Under the pieces are notes generated by a model. The model saw only the letters and a program-made list of their open reading frames with translations, did no database searches and was not told the origin of the DNA. This document shows, one piece after another, positions 7,523-17,000 of a stretch of DNA of 25,628 bases. Location: the IMG/VR virus record IMGVR_UViG_3300022748_000041, positions 1 through 25,628 of that record; one strand, given 5' to 3'. The DNA comes from a virus. Numbering within the stretch: position 1 is the stretch's first letter; each line of letters starts with the position of its first letter. Made by a program: the position numbers and the translations under genes.

Positions 7523-7944
7523 ACTGTCTGCATTCCGGTGCTGCGTAGGGACAAGGGCAAGATTTCCTCGGACCGGGCTTCAGAGATCAAGCCGAACGTC
7601 ACGAGGGCTTCCATGCCGGATGACATGCGAGGGTCGGAAAATACCACCTCTTGAGATGCCATCAACTTGTCATACCAGAGTCGAAGTGCAGGGGAAGACA
7701 TTGCCGCAGTCACAATGGCAAGTTGTTCGGTATCCGTGAACTTCTCGATGAATTGCAGTGGGGTGCATTTCGGAACTGGTTGTGTCGGAACGGGATCAAT
7801 GAACGGTTCTGGTGCCGGGTCGTTGATGTTGTGTCCAATGCCAATGTGATCTGGGCATTCAACTGCATTTGGCATATCACTTAGAGAATCTACGACGAAT
7901 ACGTCACTGACAATACCTTGTGAATCAATGATTGCGACTTTCAT
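7519..7944 (-). CDS. Probable tail-fibre-associated protein
   Basis: The 141-residue product starts MKVAIIDSQGIVSDVFVVD, a beta-rich opening common in small proteins encoded just after tail fibre genes. A proline-rich linker follows (DPAPEPFIDPVPTQPVP, about 54-70) and then a helical half ending SGMEALVTFGLISEARSEEIL. The start at ATG 7942-7944 is chosen because it lies one base after the fibre stop; the frame is open further upstream but that part overlaps the fibre gene. It may be a fibre chaperone or tip subunit. Homology is recalled only loosely. Confidence 0.55.
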   Translation of the reverse strand: MKVAIIDSQGIVSDVFVVDSLSDMPNAVECPDHIGIGHNINDPAPEPFIDPVPTQPVPKCTPLQFIEKFTDTEQLAIVTAAMSSPALRLWYDKLMASQEVVFSDPRMSSGMEALVTFGLISEARSEEILPLSLRSTGMQTV

Positions 7945-7945
7945 T

Positions 7946-9355
7946 TTATAGAACCTCGAATAGATAGATTTTGCCGGGGAACCCATTGTCAGTCGCGCCG
8001 TACCCGAGTGGTTTTCCGCCTCTGGAATTATTCCCCGCATATATATAACCAGGATTTGGGGGGAATGCTAGACCGGAGTTCTCCCATAGGGACACTGAAC
8101 CGCTGCTACCGAGACCACCACCACCGCCATAGCTACCGTCAGCATCTCCGCCGCCAGTAGTACCGGGTGCCCATGCGTAGGATGCCGCAGACGGCCCCCA
8201 CGGGGAGAAGTTTAGGGGGATGGCGCTCGATGATGTGGATGTCGCAGCACTTCCTCCAATACCACCGGTATAAGAACCGCCAGCAGCACCAGCAGAACCT
8301 GAACCACCACCACCACCACCACCACTATTGGCGTAACCACCATAGTAAGTCCCACTACCCCCGTTATACCCATTACCAGCTCTGGAGCCAGCCCCACCAC
8401 CACCACCACCACCGCCAGAGCTACCGCCACTTGCGGCACCTCCAACGCCGCCTGTGGCATTGAATGTTCCACCAGAACCAACCCCACCCGCGCCGCCAGT
8501 ACCATTCGCTACACCAGCTCCAGAGCCAGATACAGTTATAGAACCGAACGATGTAGTACCACCCGGTGTTGGAGCACCACTACCAACACCATAACTACCA
8601 CCAGCGCCTATGCTGTATGAATATGTAGCAGAAGGTGTAGCGTAATATGCCTCTGAGTATCCTGCCCCACCAGCCCCACTAAACGTAGCATTTGCATTTT
8701 GATTACTGGCTGCACCAGTAGCACCAAATACAAACACATACAATGACTTCACATCCGATGGTTTTGTGTATAGCGTTCCAGATGTAAGGCTACGTACACG
8801 TATGCTACTACCACCAATACCAGTAAGAGCAGAACCGTCCACGGCAGGCAACTTGCCGGACGAATCCAACTGAACCACAGAGTTAGCACCTGTGCCCACG
8901 TTCAGCACCGCAGCTGTACCAAGACCAAGGTTGGACCTTGCACCCGCAGCCGTGCTGGGAACGTAACTCACGCACTGCCACCCATTGACCGTGCCCGAGG
9001 TCGTCTTCGGAGCGAAGATCGCTACATCCCCAGCCACCACGGAGATGTTGGCGCTGTTGGGCAGGAGCAAGGTGGTGGCGTTGTGGGTAAGCGTCGGTGT
9101 GCCGGAGAATCGCACGACCACAGGCCCTCGGTAGTTGGTGCCCAGGCTCGTGATCGACGCCGTGCCGGTGACAAGCAGCTTCATGCTTGCCTGTCCGCCA
9201 ATGTCGATTGTGGCGGATGCCACGACGCTGACTTCGGCAGCTTGGTACGCCTCGTTGAGAACGTCCCAGATGGTGCCAAGAGAGGCTCTGGCAACGCCGT
9301 TGGTTGGGTTAGGGTAGGTGTCGCTTACACCTGTTCGTGCGGGAAGCATCGTCAT
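7946..9355 (-). CDS. Tail fibre protein with glycine-rich C-terminal domain
   Basis: This 469-residue protein is the likely distal host-recognition fibre. The N-terminal ~130 residues (MTMLPARTGVSDTYPNPTNG, VLNEAYQAAE, then beta-rich sequence) look like the attachment region. Residues about 138-178 carry typical fibre repeats (LGLGTAAVLNVGTG, VVQLDSSGKLPAVDGSALTG). From about residue 280 to 420 the chain is dominated by glycine tracts (GGAGGVGSGG, SSGGGGGGGGAGS, SGGGGGGGSGSAG), a composition known from polyglycine-type adhesin domains of phage fibres. It ends GFPGKIYLFEVL. G+C falls over the C-terminal part (bases 8701-8760 are 43% against 60% at 9001-9060), suggesting exchange of the receptor-binding half. 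Confidence 0.8.
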   Translation of the reverse strand: MTMLPARTGVSDTYPNPTNGVARASLGTIWDVLNEAYQAAEVSVVASATIDIGGQASMKLLVTGTASITSLGTNYRGPVVVRFSGTPTLTHNATTLLLPNSANISVVAGDVAIFAPKTTSGTVNGWQCVSYVPSTAAGARSNLGLGTAAVLNVGTGANSVVQLDSSGKLPAVDGSALTGIGGSSIRVRSLTSGTLYTKPSDVKSLYVFVFGATGAASNQNANATFSGAGGAGYSEAYYATPSATYSYSIGAGGSYGVGSGAPTPGGTTSFGSITVSGSGAGVANGTGGAGGVGSGGTFNATGGVGGAASGGSSGGGGGGGGAGSRAGNGYNGGSGTYYGGYANSGGGGGGGSGSAGAAGGSYTGGIGGSAATSTSSSAIPLNFSPWGPSAASYAWAPGTTGGGDADGSYGGGGGLGSSGSVSLWENSGLAFPPNPGYIYAGNNSRGGKPLGYGATDNGFPGKIYLFEVL

Positions 9356-9357
9356 TT

Positions 9358-12300
9358 TCAGTAGCCTTTGACAGTCAAATCCACGGTCGCGCCGGACACT
9401 GCGACGTGGGAAGAATTGTACACCTTGACCAGTCTGCTGATCTTGTCAATCTCCACGGTCTCGCCCCCAGACAAGTTGGCTTGCAGGGTGGCCTGAATGT
9501 TGACGACTTTGGTGAAATTGCTGGTCAGCGGGATGGTGGTTCCGCTCGCGCTGATGGGCAAGTCGTTCACTTGCTCCTCGATGTCCGGCGCGTCGATCAC
9601 GAACGCCATGTAGGTGATCTTGGGCTGCACAGTTGAGGGTGTCAATGTGACACGGAACTGGTACACATCAGCAGTGGCGGGAATCTGGCCGGGCCAAGGT
9701 GCCCATGGTGTGGCATCCGCGTAGGTTGGGTCATTGTCCGGCCCGTAGAAGCTGCCGGAGTTGGATGAGCCGTAGAAACTGCTGGAGTCCAGTCCGAAGA
9801 AAGAGCCTGGCCCAATGATGCGGTACTCGATCGTGGTGGTGGCCGCACCCTCGGTAGTCAGCAGCAGCGTGGCGTTGCTGCCAGTCAAGATGGTCGGTGG
9901 GACATACCCAAGCGTGGTGTACACCAACTCACCCCAAGACGCAGGGTCGTAGAACGGGTAGTTGTCCCCGATAGCGGAGCCGCCGCCAGTGTCGGAGTGG
10001 TAGAAGCTGTCGTTGTCCGGCCCGTAGAAGCTGTCCAGCCCGGTTGCAACAATGTTACCACCAGAGATCGACCCACCGGTTATCGTACCGGGGTAGCCCA
10101 AGGCATCCAGGTCGAAGGTCACCAGCACGTTGGCCAGAGCAGCGTCTCCGAGGTCGGTGATGATGTACGCTGGATTGACGGACTCGTTTCCGCTGGTGTC
10201 CACCGCCTTGATGAGAAGCGTAACCGGGCCGGTCGGCAGTGTGGTCATGCTGTATGGCGTCTCGGTCAGGAAACCTGAGTGCATGGGCGTGGCACTGGCC
10301 CAGTTGACGTTGTTCCCAACATGGAACCGAACTTGGTAGCCACGCAGATCAAGCACGGACACCGGGGTCCAGGCTAGGGTAGTGCCGTAGATGGTCAGTG
10401 TTGGTACATCTGGAGGCGGGGATGACTTGCCAATGATGGTGTGAGTGAGATATGACCAGTCTCCGCTGATACCTAGGGTAGCATTGAAGACCCGGGCACG
10501 AACCGTGTACGCCTCACCGTCCTGCACACCGGAGAAGTACGTAGAGCCATTCGACATGGCCACCGTAACGGATTCCCACGTATTGGTGACCGTCTTTTTG
10601 GCTTGTATTTCGACGAAAGATGCGCCAAGGTAGCCAGTCTGCTGCCACGATACTTTCAGGCGAGACACAATGTCGCCCGACCCAAGCACCAGCAGCACAT
10701 CCTCCCCAGACTCCGCAGCCAGACCTTGCACCAAAGGGATGGAGAACGGGTCTGGCAAGTCGGTGTTGGGTGTCTCATCCTCAACAACAGCGTCTGATTG
10801 GTCCCAGATGGTGGGGTCGTCCTCTTTCAAGGCCAGCTTGATGGGTTCCCCCACCTTGTACGACTTGTCCAGCACCCTGAACACCTTGTTGGTCATGCCG
10901 AACAAAGGCAAGGTCAAGGTCAGGCGGTCGCCGGGGCGCAAGCGCCAGGCCGCGTAGGAGAAGTCAGCCGTGATGGACAGAGCGTTACGCGTGTCCTCCA
11001 TGTGGATGCGAGCCAAGTCGTGTACACCCTGCACGTTGTTCGTGTAGGGGTAGTCCACGTCGATTACAAGTTCTTCCCCGTCGGACGCCCGGTATTTGGC
11101 GTTGGTGTACGGGGTGTAGTCTGTAGGGACGTATTGGTTGGCCGGGCTGGAGTAACGGCCGCGAACCAAGTTGTACACGTCCACCAAACCAGGACCGGCA
11201 TTGACGGCCAAGGACCCAACAACAGCATCTTGTTGTAAAGCTACAACAGGTGCGCGGTACTTGCCAGCGTAGACGCTCCAAGTGGTGGCGTCCAGAGTGC
11301 CAGCCATCGAATCTGCCATCAGCTCAAGGATCTTTTTCGGAGCCTCGCCCGCCGTCACCACACCGTTGAAGGTGTAGCGCTTGCGTGTGGGTGTGCCTAC
11401 CATGTCGTCGCAGTCATTGGCAGCGGCCGAGTAGTCGCTCATGGGAATGGACACGTCCGGCACGCCGATGTACGGGCCGCGCAGGTAGTCCAGCATCACC
11501 AGAGCAGGGTTGTCGCTCCACGCCGTGACGCCTGTGCGGGGGTCGTACAGCTTCTTGCCGGAGATCAACGCCTTGACGGAGGGAACTCCGTTCTGGAACT
11601 CGGGCTGGGTCAGGTTCAGGGTGATGACCAAGTAAGCGTGCCCGGGCAAGGTGTGGTCGGCCGTCCATTTGGCTGGAAGGATGTTTTGTAGGTACGAATC
11701 CGCAGGCTCCCCCGGGGTGCCAAGGTGCTTCTGGATGTTGAGCTTGGAGTTAGACGTAGACCCACTAGAACCATTCAAGCTACCAATGTAGTTATAGCTG
11801 ATGGTATAAGTATCAATAATACGATAGACGCTTGGGCTAATAGTGACTAAAGTACCTGAAATGGTAAAATCTACAGGTACTGTATATCCATCTTCGTTCC
11901 TACGTACCGATACTGAGCCCGGAACGTAATTACTTGGCAGTGTCCAAGTGTCTACTTGGTACATATTCTCAGAGATAGACTCGTTAGTACCATTGTAGTA
12001 CACACCGTTGTACACCCAACCATCATTATTGAGATCACCAACGAGCTTATCAGCTATGTAGATCTCATGGTAAGCAGTGATTTCATGGGCGGCCATTTCC
12101 ACCACGAGGTGCTTGAACTCGTCGTTGTCCCCGCTGCTGAAGATGGCCACCACGTTACCGCCTACCATGTCCTTACCGTAAATGGTGCGGTAGTACTGCT
12201 CCGTGGTCACATTGGTGACCGTACGGTCTTGCAGGGATGCAAGGGCTGCGGCCTGCGCGGCGGAGGCGCGGGCAGCCAAAGCAGCCTTGGCTTTCTTCTG

Positions 12301-12471
12301 TTGAGCATTACCGAATAGAGTCGCCCCGATCATAAAAGCGATCCGGCCGTAGGTCACACCCAGCACAGCCACAGTGGAGAAGAAGCTGGTAATCGAGGAA
12401 ACTACCGCCGCTTCAACGGCGAAAGCCGAACCCGGCAGCAGGGCCAGCAGGAGCAATAGAACCGCCTTCAA
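9358..12471 (-). CDS. Tail tip / host specificity protein J-like, TTG start
   Basis: The 1037-residue J-type protein closes the tail tip and projects fibronectin-like domains. J-family landmarks include YYRTIYGKDMVGGNVVAIFSS, MAAHEI, HLGTPGEPAD, WTADHTLPGHAYLVI, and KLYDPRTGVTAWSDNPALVMLDYLRG at about 305-330. FN3-like segments follow (PDVPTLTIYGTTLAWTPVS, near 690-710). The C-terminus carries FYGPDND-type motifs. The start is taken as TTG 12471-12469: it overlaps the upstream stop as TTGA and has GGAG at 12478-12481 with 6-base spacing. No ATG or GTG lies near that site; upstream in-frame codons overlap the previous gene. The N-terminus then reads MKAVLLLLLALLPGSAFA, like a signal peptide, followed by a second hydrophobic stretch. 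Confidence 0.82.
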   Translation of the reverse strand: MKAVLLLLLALLPGSAFAVEAAVVSSITSFFSTVAVLGVTYGRIAFMIGATLFGNAQQKKAKAALAARASAAQAAALASLQDRTVTNVTTEQYYRTIYGKDMVGGNVVAIFSSGDNDEFKHLVVEMAAHEITAYHEIYIADKLVGDLNNDGWVYNGVYYNGTNESISENMYQVDTWTLPSNYVPGSVSVRRNEDGYTVPVDFTISGTLVTISPSVYRIIDTYTISYNYIGSLNGSSGSTSNSKLNIQKHLGTPGEPADSYLQNILPAKWTADHTLPGHAYLVITLNLTQPEFQNGVPSVKALISGKKLYDPRTGVTAWSDNPALVMLDYLRGPYIGVPDVSIPMSDYSAAANDCDDMVGTPTRKRYTFNGVVTAGEAPKKILELMADSMAGTLDATTWSVYAGKYRAPVVALQQDAVVGSLAVNAGPGLVDVYNLVRGRYSSPANQYVPTDYTPYTNAKYRASDGEELVIDVDYPYTNNVQGVHDLARIHMEDTRNALSITADFSYAAWRLRPGDRLTLTLPLFGMTNKVFRVLDKSYKVGEPIKLALKEDDPTIWDQSDAVVEDETPNTDLPDPFSIPLVQGLAAESGEDVLLVLGSGDIVSRLKVSWQQTGYLGASFVEIQAKKTVTNTWESVTVAMSNGSTYFSGVQDGEAYTVRARVFNATLGISGDWSYLTHTIIGKSSPPPDVPTLTIYGTTLAWTPVSVLDLRGYQVRFHVGNNVNWASATPMHSGFLTETPYSMTTLPTGPVTLLIKAVDTSGNESVNPAYIITDLGDAALANVLVTFDLDALGYPGTITGGSISGGNIVATGLDSFYGPDNDSFYHSDTGGGSAIGDNYPFYDPASWGELVYTTLGYVPPTILTGSNATLLLTTEGAATTTIEYRIIGPGSFFGLDSSSFYGSSNSGSFYGPDNDPTYADATPWAPWPGQIPATADVYQFRVTLTPSTVQPKITYMAFVIDAPDIEEQVNDLPISASGTTIPLTSNFTKVVNIQATLQANLSGGETVEIDKISRLVKVYNSSHVAVSGATVDLTVKGY
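9734..9754 (+). repeat. Direct repeat copy 1 in J-like gene
   Basis: A 21-base sequence beginning TTGTCCGGCCCGTAG recurs exactly at 10013-10033. On the coding strand each copy encodes a serine-FYGPDN stretch in the C-terminal part of the tail tip protein. Confidence 0.85.
10013..10033 (+). repeat. Direct repeat copy 2 in J-like gene
   Basis: Second exact copy of the 21-base repeat found at 9734-9754, 279 bases away and in the same reading frame. It corresponds to the first FYGPDND motif (about residue 813). Confidence 0.85.
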
Positions 12472-12842
12472 TTGAGGCTCCAGAACGCCGCAGCAGCAGA
12501 TTGTGGGTAGAACTGGAATCCAGAAGGTATGGAAACACCAATCACGTAGGGGCCAGAGACGATACACATACCCCCAAGTGTACTGGGAAGCAAGGCCAGG
12601 TCTCCGTCTTTAGGTGACGTACGCAGCTTGGGGCCAAGTCGGGCAGACACCCCAGACTCCAGACCGCCAACGGATGAGATCACCCGCATGGCGGCTACCT
12701 TGTTGTCCCACGTGGGCAAGTCTGATAGAACGTGCCTGCCAGTGCAGTACGCTACCCACTCCGATGCGAACATCACGCAGTCGTGCACACCCCACTCGAA
12801 CGGGGTGTAGAGCTTGCTCATGAGGTACTGGTCCAGCTTCAT
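12468..12842 (-). CDS. Tail assembly/tip cysteine-peptidase-like protein (DUF6950/NlpC-P60-like)
   Basis: The 124-residue product resembles phage proteins encoded in the lambda gpK position, between the L-like and J-like genes. It opens MKLDQYLMSKL and has the family's key motif FEWGVHDCVMFASEWV with H20, D21 and C22; the cysteine would be the nucleophile of an NlpC/P60-type fold. No clear downstream catalytic histidine stands out, so activity is uncertain. ATG 12842 is chosen as start because it forms a TGATG overlap with the upstream stop; a GTG at 12878 in the same frame would overlap that gene by 37 bases and lacks a binding site. The stop TGA overlaps the TTG start of the J-like gene. 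Confidence 0.7.
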   Translation of the reverse strand: MKLDQYLMSKLYTPFEWGVHDCVMFASEWVAYCTGRHVLSDLPTWDNKVAAMRVISSVGGLESGVSARLGPKLRTSPKDGDLALLPSTLGGMCIVSGPYVIGVSIPSGFQFYPQSAAAAFWSLN

Positions 12843-13426
12843 CACAACCCCGATTTCTGGAATTTCTTGGAAAGCCACAGCTGGGGGTTGGCAAGCAGAT
12901 CAGCCTGATACACCATACCCAAGCTGCCTGGGCTCAGGCTCTGGTGGGTGATGTTGTTCAGGCGCAGGTTGCGCGGGCGCTGCAACCGGTCGGCCGCAGG
13001 CTTGCAACGGACCGTCACCGACCCACCGCCGTCCTTGCCCACGTCCACCACCATCTGGTCAAGGGTACCGTTCCAGCACATGACCGGCACATCGACCAGC
13101 ACGCCATCTGCCAAGGGGCAGATGTACAGACGGGCGCTCTTGCCCCTGTAATCCGTAGCCGGAACCAAGGTCATGGCCAAGATTGTGGGGTCCGCTATGT
13201 TGAGCGTCAAATCAATCGGGGACGACTCCAGCTTCACCATCTCCTTGACATCGTTGATGGCGCTCAACGTACCGGCCCCGATCCACGTGTTACTGCCCCA
13301 TACCAGGTTCTGGTTCCAGGTGGTGAATCTGATGGTAGCCGCCCGGAACTCCAGCTCGGCGAAGAAGGCGACACTGATGTACTGGGCGGACAGCGCATTT
13401 TGCTGCGCCGTGGTGAGCGTGAACAC
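12842..13426 (-). CDS. Distal tail / minor tail protein (BR0599-like, gpL position)
   Basis: The 194-residue protein is beta-rich, with VAFFAELEF, TIRFTTWNQNLVWGSNTWIGAGTLSAINDVKE (about 31-62), then SSPIDLTLNIADPTILA and a Gly/Val-rich VDVGKDGGGSVTVRCKPAADRLQR. The W-x-G-x-x-W-x-G-x-G-x-L pattern and the order L-K-J in this cluster match the minor tail proteins that form the hub between the distal tail protein and the tip. Its C-terminus ends SKKFQKSGL. Exact family assignment (DUF2163/BR0599-like) is from memory. It lies one base after the Dit-like gene and overlaps the following gene. Confidence 0.65.
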   Translation of the reverse strand: MFTLTTAQQNALSAQYISVAFFAELEFRAATIRFTTWNQNLVWGSNTWIGAGTLSAINDVKEMVKLESSPIDLTLNIADPTILAMTLVPATDYRGKSARLYICPLADGVLVDVPVMCWNGTLDQMVVDVGKDGGGSVTVRCKPAADRLQRPRNLRLNNITHQSLSPGSLGMVYQADLLANPQLWLSKKFQKSGL

Positions 13427-13427
13427 G

Positions 13428-14042
13428 TCAGATTCTCCAGTCTTCGAGCAGGTCGAGCGACGCGCCGCTCACCACCACTGTGGAGTAGTCCCACCCGACC
13501 TCTGGCTGCTGCTGCCGAAACAAGGCGGTGGGCTTGTCCCACACTACAGCGTCGTTCGTGGCCCTTGCAGTACGGTTGGCGGGGGCAAAGCTCACGGTAG
13601 CCGTTCCGGTGCCCGACAGGGTGACGTCGGAAGTGACCATCACTACTTGGCGGTCATACCCGGAGCCAAGTCCAAGATAATCCCCGGCCTTGAGGGTCGT
13701 GTTGGCCTGCCCAGCCCCTGCAGTGATGGCCATGCTGGAGACCCCCGCAGCAAGTGAGCTGGATAGGGTGGGGCTTCCGCGCATGGTCCCTATGGGGGCT
13801 GGGCGACCGACGTTGTGCAGGGCGAGATGGTTACGGTTTCCCTCAAGCTGCATCAGCAAGGCTTGGTACGGTCCAGACTCGGCACTCGTCAACTGGTCGA
13901 ACGTGACAGCGACCTTCCACAGCGGGTATCCGCCGTTGATGCCCTGCACGCCGAAGATGCTTCGGTGCACCACGTCTTGGGACATGCGAGACCAGCGCAT
14001 GTCACTCACTCGTAGGGTGGAAGGGAAGCTCAGAATGGTCAT
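13428..14042 (-). CDS. Distal tail protein (Dit/gpM position)
   Basis: This 204-residue beta-rich protein is encoded directly after the tape measure gene, overlapping it by ATGA. The first part (RWSRMSQDVVHRSIFGVQGINGGYPLWKVAVTFDQLT) and the following QALLMQLEGNRNHLALH resemble Dit-type ring proteins that join the tail tube to the tip. A middle section rich in Thr/Gly/Ala (SSLAAGVSSMAITAGAGQAN, TLSGTGTATVSFAPANRTAR) looks like an extra beta domain. Assignment to Dit is by position and general pattern rather than a diagnostic motif. Confidence 0.65.
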   Translation of the reverse strand: MTILSFPSTLRVSDMRWSRMSQDVVHRSIFGVQGINGGYPLWKVAVTFDQLTSAESGPYQALLMQLEGNRNHLALHNVGRPAPIGTMRGSPTLSSSLAAGVSSMAITAGAGQANTTLKAGDYLGLGSGYDRQVVMVTSDVTLSGTGTATVSFAPANRTARATNDAVVWDKPTALFRQQQPEVGWDYSTVVVSGASLDLLEDWRI

Positions 14043-17000
14043 CGTTGCAAGGCTCCAGATTGTTCAAGTTGGTCCACCAAGCGGGCGTTGCCTGCCTGGA
14101 CAGCTTGCCCGACCAGCGCCCGGATCTGGCCTTGGTCGGACCGGCTGTCAATGTTGACCACCAGATTCTGTGAGATGGTAACACCACCCATGCCGCCCAG
14201 CTTCTCAGCCGGTGTGATTACACCCGAATTTGCACCAGTCATCAGGTAGTCTCGGCCACCCATGGAGAGCAACTCGGTACCACGCTCGTTCACTTCATAG
14301 ACCGAGCGCGGGTTGACTGAGCCTCCAGATGCGAAGCCAGCCAGTGCCATCACCTCTGCGGATGCTCCGGAGTCGGACGTTACACCTCCACCAAACAAAC
14401 CGGAGAACAGACCGCCAATATCGCCCTTGGCCAGAGACCCGCCAAGGGAGGACATGATGCCCCCGCCGACGCCGCCAAGCAGGTTGTCCATCATGCCCTT
14501 GACGATCACAGTGAGTGGGCGCTCCAGCAAGGCTTCTTGCAGGTAGTTGCGCAGCTTCTGGCCACCTTCCTTGCCGCCCTTGAGCAAGCTGGTGGTGATC
14601 GAGCTGGTCAACGCTGCGCTGGTGTCGGCGGTGAACTGCTTGATGTCGTTTTCGCGTTGGGTCTTCATCGCATTGACCTTGGCCATCTCGGCCCCGACCT
14701 CTCGGCGCTGGATAAGAGCCTGCTTGTTGGCTTCCGCCTTGATGCGATTGTCCACCGCGTCTTCCCACGACGTGCGGTTGCTGGCTGTCTCACTTTCGGC
14801 CAGTAGATTGCTCCACATGCGCTCGTTGTTCTGCGCCTCGGTCACCACTTTGTTGTAGCCTACCAGCTCGTCAGCGTACTTCTTCAGGTACTCGATCTTG
14901 GCCTTCGCCCCAGCAGCTTCGACGTCAGTCATTCCAGCGGTGAACACCGTGGGCAGGGCATTCTCGGCAAGCTGCGCATCGTGCTTGTCCATGGCCAGCA
15001 CAATCTTGTTGTACTCGCCTGTCGTGGCCTCCCGGTAACGCTTGAGGTCTTCGTAGCGGGCCAGTCGGGCACGCTCGTCTTCGGTACGGGCAGCGTCGCG
15101 CAGCGCCTTGCCCTGCGAGTTGTAGATGGCTTCCTTGGCAGCGGCCAGATCCTTGACCTTCATCTTGCCCAAGGCTTCCAGCTCTTTGGCAGTACCTTGG
15201 TTGATGGTGGCCACCTTCTCGTTGTACTCATCCTCGATGGACTTGACACTGGCAGCCACCGCCTCTGCGTGCGTGCGCAGACCGGCCTTTTCTTCAGCGT
15301 CGATCAAGCGGCGCTGGGACGCGTACGAGCTGGAGATTTCCTGCAAAGCGGAGGACAAGTCCTTCTTGGCGTACCCGAGGTACGGTGCTCCGGTGATGTT
15401 GTCTTTCAGAGACAGGTTACCAAATTGGTTCTTGGGTGCATTGAGTGCTTGGTTGTACTTAGTAGCCTCCGCCACCTCCTTAGACGCCAGCTTGTGCCCG
15501 GCGATCTGGAGATCAAGTTTCTTCTCAAGATCAATCAAGTCCGCGATCTGTGCGTCCAGGTCGGCCTTGCCCTGTACTCGGTTGTACCCGGTGCTGGCAC
15601 TGAACGGTTCATTACCGGTAGATGGCAGGTCCATGCGGTCGCGCTTGGCTTGCAGGGCTTCTCTGGACGACTTTGCGTCAGACTTCGCCTTACCGATGTC
15701 GCGCTCGCGCAACAAGTCCTCAAGGGAAATGTTGCGGCGCAGGGCTTCCGACTTGTCGTTGAGCGCCTTGGTCTCTTTCTCAAGCCGGTCGATCATCGCC
15801 TTGGCGGTGTTCTCAGCCAGGTTACTCTGCGCCGACTCCAGGGCCTTGCCACTGAACAAGTCGTACAGCTGCCATGCGGTGATGGCCAAGCCGATCACGG
15901 GCAGGAACCTGGAAATCCATGCGATTGTGGAAGCGACCCCGGTGGCGGCCGTCGTCATGGCAGAAGCGAACGCGGAGGTACCAGTGGCGGCCGTGGTCAT
16001 GGCTGCGCCGACCGTGGTGACCTGCTGCGCCATGTTCATTTTGGACATGGCCGTCATGTCCACAGCCGTCTTCAACCCCAACATGGCAGAGGTAGAGGTC
16101 TGGATTCCCATGGCAAGTTGTGTGAACTGGCTTCCGGCGAACATGCTCAACTTGAGAGCCACCCAGCCCGCACCGACGACAGCCAGCACGTCAGCCCACT
16201 TCACCAGGAACACGATGGTTTCACCGATGCCCACGATGAGCTTCTGAAGGCCAGACTGCATCTCCGACGACTGGAACATCTCGCGCAGTCGGGTGGACAC
16301 GTCCAGGATGTAGGGCTGGGCCGAGGTGAAGGCTTCGACCAAGGCAGCCTGCCACGAGCTGGTCACCGACATCATCTGGTTCTTGCTCGTCAAGGCCAGC
16401 TCGGCAGCTGCTTGTGCCATGAAACCGAAGTGGTCCTCAATCTCGGCACGCATCTCCTGCGCCCGGGTCATGCCGCCGTACTTCTTCTGATCCTCGGCTG
16501 GCTTGGCCAGCGCATCAGATGCCTCCACGATCAGCTTACCACCACGCTCGCTGGTCAAGGTGTGGCGCAAGCGTTGGCGCTCCTGCGCGTCTCCGATCTT
16601 GTTGATGGCGACCGTGTACTCCTCGGCCAAGGTCAGCAAGTCCTTGAACTTCTTGGTGTTCTCGTCCAGGGCGCTGAACTTCAGCTTGTCCATGGCGTCT
16701 TGGGCAGACTTAGACCTACCAGACATATCCACATACATATTGCGCAGCGCCGTACCAGCGCTGGAGCCGCCAATGTTCAAGTTGTTGAGCATGGCCACAC
16801 CGAGGGCCACGTCCTCCAGGCTGACGCCATATTCCTTGTGCACCACCGAGGCGGTTTTCATGGCTTCGGTGATCGACTCGACAGAGGCTTTGGAGGTGGC
16901 CGCTGTCTTGGCGATCACATCCCCCACGTAGGAGAAGCTGCGGGCGTCCAAGTTGAAGGCCGTGGCAATACCCGTCAGCGCCTCGGCGGCTTTCTTGGAG

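Noticed and set aside
8167-8505. Poly-histidine (+) and poly-valine (-) frames in the fibre gene
   Set aside because: They are alternative-frame readings of the glycine codon tracts of the tail fibre.
7946-9355. Diversity-generating retroelement target at the tail fibre or propeller C-terminus
   Set aside because: No reverse transcriptase gene, no template/variable repeat pair and no adenine-biased differences were found in the window.
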